64,000 bases of DNA. It comes from Exophiala sp. HKRS030 (lineage: Eukaryota; Ascomycota; Eurotiomycetes; Chaetothyriales; Herpotrichiellaceae). The position numbers were made by a program, and so were the translations under genes. Positions within the stretch are counted from its first letter, which is position 1. Every line of letters begins with the position of its first letter. Location of the stretch: positions 127,665 through 191,664 of the forward strand of contig JAHWDD010000003.1 in the NCBI GenBank assembly GCA_023897205.1. The letters are read 5' to 3'. The notes below the pieces were generated by a model. That model made no database searches. It was not told where the DNA came from and worked only from the letters and a program-made list of their open reading frames with translations. Positions 59,722-64,000 of this stretch are shown here, piece by piece.

Positions 59722-62538
59722 TCATTCCTCCTCCCATTCAAGCATCATCTGCTTCTCATGGATTCTATTTGCGCTGCCAACAATGACCTCAGCCTTGGCC
59801 AACAATTTGTTCTTGAATCTTTCTGCCGCTTCGCCCTGCAATTTTGTCTTCCAGGCGTGCGCCTGCATCATGATGGGGACTAGAGTCGAAGGGTCAGCCT
59901 CACCGAGAGCTCTGACGCTCTTTAGTCCACTGTCCCAGAAGATACGTGCCATGCGACTTTTGACGAAGGCGACCTGCGCCATCTCAAGCAGATCCGCCCG
60001 GGCTCCTGCACGGAGTCGATCAAGCATGTGTTCCAATACCGCTCCGAGCATACCCCAGCCCATTCTTCGGCAAAATTGGACCATGCCTGCGGCAAAGCCG
60101 TGGCAGGTCTGAGCAAGTGTCTGCACCTGTCCGCGGGAGACGCTGTACTTCAAGCTGATCTCGTGCACTGGCATCTCGTTGCAAAGATCTCGCAACTGGA
60201 AGGCGGAGTAAACACGGCGATACACCCTAGCAACCCGGGCTTCGTCCGCAGTGGTCTCCTTCAATGCAGCACCGCTGTTGACGAGGCGATTGACGAATGC
60301 AGGACTGACTCCAATCAGCCGCAGTGCTCTCATCCCGCTGTCGTCAAGCTGCTCTAGCTCATCCCGAAATGTCAACCAAGCAATCTCACCGAGGCCAGAG
60401 GTCTGGACTGGAGTGAAGAGGTAGAAGATGTGCATGTCTCCATCCATCACGAACGATTCGAGGGCACGTCGCAATTCAGAGTGCACAAAAATCCCGTCTT
60501 CAGGACTCAAACCAGCAGCCACGACAGCTGTACCCAACGCCGTCGGTTCAAGGCACTCGAGCGACTCCCGGGTCTGGATGAGTCCCCTATCAAGCAGTTC
60601 CTGAATGGAGGCTTTCACCATTCCTTCAACCACGTCCCTCTCCGTCGAGTGCCAGAGCAGGGAGGAATGCACGTACTGATCTAGAGATGCTCTACTCGAT
60701 GCCATGCGAACAGCCACAACTTCAAGCAGCGCTCGTGTGATGCCTCGCTTCTCGGGTGTCAAGCAACTGAGGATAGCAGGCATCTCTGCTTCGAGGAGCC
60801 CTGCAACAGCTTCAAGGTCCTCTTTATGGCAGCACAAGTAGGTCTCACCGTACTCGTCTTTGCCCTTGCGTCCGGCTCGACCACGCATTTGCCGTAGCAT
60901 TGCAGGTCCCACGAGCTCCCGACCTATTCGAGCGCTTTTCAAGATCACACGCCGTGCTGGGAGATTGATACCAGCAGCAAGACCACAAGTCGCCACCATG
61001 ACCTTAAGCACACCAGTATCATAAGCCTCTGTGACAAGTTCCTGTTCCTCAGTGGTGAGTCCGGCATGATGAAAACCAACGCCATGCAAGATGGTCTTGA
61101 CAAATGTTGCTTCGAATCCTCCAGGCAGTGCTTGCAACGACGCCATCAAGTCCTGACGCTTGTCTAGTGTATTTACATCACACTGATCCGTAGGCATAGC
61201 ATCACTGATGAGACATGCAGTTCTTTCAGCTCCCAGTCGACTGTTGCAGAATACCAGAGCTCCGTGACCATCTAGAGCAGTCTCAACCGCCAGAGCCGCC
61301 ACAGCATTGGTCAGAGGGTTTGACAGGTCCTGGTGTTTGGGCTCGGATATGGTGCGACAAGGTTTTGGTCGCGGTGTCGAATCCACTTCCTCGGCGGTTA
61401 GCTGGCCGACAGTTCTGAAGAAGGCTTTGGCGTTTGCTGTTCGATAAATTTCATTTTCATAGACCAGATGTTCTTCGATGGGAACTGGGCGGTATTTGGC
61501 GATGTAGAATTTGGCTTTCAACCACTTAGCGAGAAGTTGGGGGTTGGGAAGCGTTGCGCTCATTCCGATAATCTGCACGCCGCTGTCAAGCGACAGTAAC
61601 TTCGAAGCAAGAAGTTCTAGGATATATCCGCGGTGCTCTTCGTTCAGCATGTGAAGCTCATCAAGCACGACAGCCGCGAAACCTGCATGTTTTCCTTCCT
61701 CGATTGCGGCATTAACCATAGAATTTGCTTTTTCGATGGTGCATACTGCCACATCGCAGTCAGGCCATTCCGCTGAGGACTTGAGCCTCCCACCAAAGAA
61801 CCCAGTTACGCGAATGGAGGCGTTGGAGCTAGACCGTGTCTGGCTCGGTTGGCTCTCACAGAAATCGACATTCTTACCGACGCCATCGACAAGCGCTCTG
61901 AGCCACTTCAACTTCTCTTGTACAAGGGCCACGTAAGGCAAGACAACCATGGCCTTCTTCTCAGGATTCTCGATAATCCTTCTGAGCATGAGAACGTCTG
62001 CCACCAAAGACTTGCCACCACCCGTGGGTGCAGTATACACCAGATTCTGTTCACCTTCAAGCATTCCGCGTCCAAGCAGACAGGAAGACTGCCATGGGTA
62101 GATTGATTGTACGCCCAAATGTTCCAAGTTGTCAGCCAGTTTCGAAGGCAGTCCATATCTAGGATGGCGAAGAGAAAGGAGGGGATTTTGGGAGGGTCCG
62201 GGAGTGGATGAGATTCTTGGAAGGAATGGGATGGGCCGTGGTGCGTTGACCGACTGCCCATACTCCCCACCCACCACTGGTACAATGCGACTTGCCTGTA
62301 AACGCGGAGGCTGGCATGGTTCATTCGGCCTCGGCGGTGGATGGGAAGTAGTTCGTGTTGGCAAATGCTCTACGGCCTGACCATGCGGGGAGTGTCGAGC
62401 GTGCGGCTCGACGTCGAACTCATCATTGTGTCTTTTGATACCTGCGACTGGCTGAAAGACGTATTTCTGATCGCGTGCGAGATCCAATGTCGAGCGATGT
62501 CCGTGTGTCACGGTCGAACGTTGCCATGCAGCACCCAT
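59722..62538 (-). CDS. HELQ / DNA polymerase theta-type DNA helicase (superfamily 2)
   Basis: One large exon encodes 938 residues from the ATG at 62538. Walker A TAPTGGGKS is at about 169-177. The DEAH-box-like motif reads DELH in VVLDELHMLNEEHRGY. Motif III is GMSATLPN, and motif VI is MLRQMRGRAGRKGKDEYGE. ILHGVGFHHAGLTTEEQE and the winged-helix and ratchet region complete the Ski2-like Mus308/HELQ pattern. The protein ends without a polymerase domain, so it is the helicase-only form known in fungi. It should unwind forked DNA and assist cross-link and double-strand-break repair. The true N-terminus is uncertain: a coding-like frame starting MDGVGVGVLPDNN at 62812, minus strand, may be an upstream exon, with introns I could not settle. 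Confidence 0.93.
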   Translation of the reverse strand: MGAAWQRSTVTHGHRSTLDLARDQKYVFQPVAGIKRHNDEFDVEPHARHSPHGQAVEHLPTRTTSHPPPRPNEPCQPPRLQASRIVPVVGGEYGQSVNAPRPIPFLPRISSTPGPSQNPLLSLRHPRYGLPSKLADNLEHLGVQSIYPWQSSCLLGRGMLEGEQNLVYTAPTGGGKSLVADVLMLRRIIENPEKKAMVVLPYVALVQEKLKWLRALVDGVGKNVDFCESQPSQTRSSSNASIRVTGFFGGRLKSSAEWPDCDVAVCTIEKANSMVNAAIEEGKHAGFAAVVLDELHMLNEEHRGYILELLASKLLSLDSGVQIIGMSATLPNPQLLAKWLKAKFYIAKYRPVPIEEHLVYENEIYRTANAKAFFRTVGQLTAEEVDSTPRPKPCRTISEPKHQDLSNPLTNAVAALAVETALDGHGALVFCNSRLGAERTACLISDAMPTDQCDVNTLDKRQDLMASLQALPGGFEATFVKTILHGVGFHHAGLTTEEQELVTEAYDTGVLKVMVATCGLAAGINLPARRVILKSARIGRELVGPAMLRQMRGRAGRKGKDEYGETYLCCHKEDLEAVAGLLEAEMPAILSCLTPEKRGITRALLEVVAVRMASSRASLDQYVHSSLLWHSTERDVVEGMVKASIQELLDRGLIQTRESLECLEPTALGTAVVAAGLSPEDGIFVHSELRRALESFVMDGDMHIFYLFTPVQTSGLGEIAWLTFRDELEQLDDSGMRALRLIGVSPAFVNRLVNSGAALKETTADEARVARVYRRVYSAFQLRDLCNEMPVHEISLKYSVSRGQVQTLAQTCHGFAAGMVQFCRRMGWGMLGAVLEHMLDRLRAGARADLLEMAQVAFVKSRMARIFWDSGLKSVRALGEADPSTLVPIMMQAHAWKTKLQGEAAERFKNKLLAKAEVIVGSANRIHEKQMMLEWEEE

Positions 62539-62812
62539 GTAGCAGCCATAAGCATCCCGCGCACCGGCAATGCCAATATATCACAAGAAGACCAACTTAC
62601 TTGGAAGCAGAGGTGTAGTGTTAGGAGCAGAATTTTGGTACAAGCAAGGTCCAGCGTCGAAAAGCGAAAGACGATCTGGATGCGAAGTGGCGGTTGCACA
62701 TGCAGGTAAACACGTCTAGAACGGAAATGGAAAAGTGCGATCTGAATCTCTGCGGCCCTGCAGTTGGGGTCACGTTATTGTCTGGGAGAACTCCGACTCC
62801 AACGCCATCCAT

Positions 62813-64000
62813 ACCTCCCTTTGTTGGTGGACACCATGTTCAGATGACAATCAATTACATTCAAGGATCATAACAGGGGAGCATCCATGAATTTGGGTGC
62901 ACCCAGACTTAGTGGGAGTTGGGGTTAGAGTGCTTTCGTTACAACTGACGTGTTTGACCCGAGTCTTTTGACAGTGGAGCATGGTCGGGAGAAGGCAATG
63001 CGAGCGCGGAAGGTCTGGAAAAGGAAGAAGGGAGTCATGACACATTGCCAGCGATGAAGGCCGATGAGTGGGGAGCGTAATTTCTGTTTGGAGAGGATAA
63101 ACTGTTGTCGAGCCTGAAGGCCAATTGATAGACGGGGCCAACACGTAAACTCAAAGGGTTAGTTATGGGCGATATTGGTGTGGCAATAGGCGTCAAGTGT
63201 GCGGTAAGGCTGACCCGAAACTGGCTCCTGGTGTGTCGCCTGCGCAGATACACCTTGGGGGCCGATGTCGAGACTTGACAAGAGGAGGACAAGCAACAGA
63301 TGCGGTCATTTTTAGAGAGGAAGGGTTTGGTCATGTGATGCCAAGGCGGGCGCTAAGTCGGCGGTGGGGCCTGCCACGGCAGGGAATCACAGACTTCCTT
63401 CGACCTCATCCATCTTGTGCCGGCAGACAAGGGAAGTGCAATGGCCACGGGGACCAGGTCTCTTGTCAACGATGGTCGTCGAAACAAAGGCAGCTATATC
63501 CTTACTCGAAGGCCGAATCCCGACCATGTCAAGGGAAAAATCAGATGGAATTCAATAAGGAGGAAATGGCCTCCTTGGGAAGAGACATTTCAAATGGACT
63601 GCTTGGTCCTCCGTATTTGCCTCTACTGTAGCAAATACGGATACCAAGTCATTCCTCCGTAAACCTGTAGACCTGGTGGAACAAAGCACAGTACCAACCC
63701 AGGCGCCCGGCCTTTGCCCATCACCATTCTTCCCGTTGTTCTTCTTTCTACTCTGGTGCTCCCTTTTGGGCATCACTACTCTGCACAAATTCTCACTATC
63801 ATCCTAATTATTCGCCCCAGTGTCTCCCTTCCACTTTTCGCACCTGAGGTTCCCTTCTGGCCTCAATCCGATTCTTTGTTACCTGGTGTCAGATCAAGAT
63901 TGCCCTCACCTACCACCCATCTCACTGACTCTTGTACGAATCCGTGTTTGCCTCGTCTCCACCCCTCACAGCAAAGCAACACATCCAATACCTGTTGCGT
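62813..64000. other. Right-edge sequence, no recognised gene
   Basis: 1.2 kb upstream of the helicase, with short unrecognised frames on both strands. From about 63700 the plus strand is rich in pyrimidines, which suggests the promoter or leader of a plus-strand gene starting beyond the window. Confidence 0.4.

Overview
The window is about 64 kb of a filamentous ascomycete (Pezizomycotina) nuclear genome. The signs are many short GT-AG introns of 47-90 bases with internal CTAAC/CTGAC-like branch sites, several Zn2Cys6 regulators, pyrimidine-rich leaders, and clear fungal Rad52 and Erb1 proteins. It is a draft assembly: one run of 100 N sits inside a tandem repeat. Gene models were built by eye by joining exons that keep frame and restore known motifs. 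No homology search was possible.

Region 1 (647-34824) is a dense cluster of 13 genes. They are a cupin, an HSL-type alpha/beta hydrolase, a 4-coumarate-CoA-ligase-like enzyme, a Zn2Cys6 regulator, an ACAD10/11-like acyl-CoA dehydrogenase, a cytochrome P450, a Baeyer-Villiger monooxygenase (BVMO), a second Zn2Cys6 regulator, an MFS transporter, a third regulator that is a paralogue of the first, a cyclase-family metal hydrolase, a PRISE/VEP1-like enone reductase and a second BVMO. No polyketide, peptide or terpene synthase is visible. The gene content reads as an oxidative ring-degradation pathway. A substrate would be imported, hydroxylated, reduced at an enone, converted to a lactone, opened by hydrolases, activated with CoA and shortened by beta-oxidation. 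The ligase and the dehydrogenase end in tripeptides resembling peroxisomal targeting signals. Substrate and order of steps are inference.

Region 2 (34825-42073) is gene-poor. It has a CT microsatellite, a short coding-like relic, a palindromic GGAGTACTCC element and one possible small secreted Cys-containing protein.

Region 3 (42074-49708) holds two secreted proteins facing each other: a very Ser/Thr-rich wall or adhesin-like protein with an 81-bp tandem repeat and four Cys-containing C-terminal modules, and a secreted flavin amine oxidase of the L-amino-acid-oxidase type.

Region 4 (50784-62812) is mostly core genome: rad52, the ribosome-biogenesis factor ERB1, a divergent Zn2Cys6/AT-hook regulator, a WrbA-like quinone reductase and a HELQ/Pol-theta-type helicase. 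The last 1.2 kb has no recognisable gene but becomes pyrimidine-rich, like a fungal promoter.
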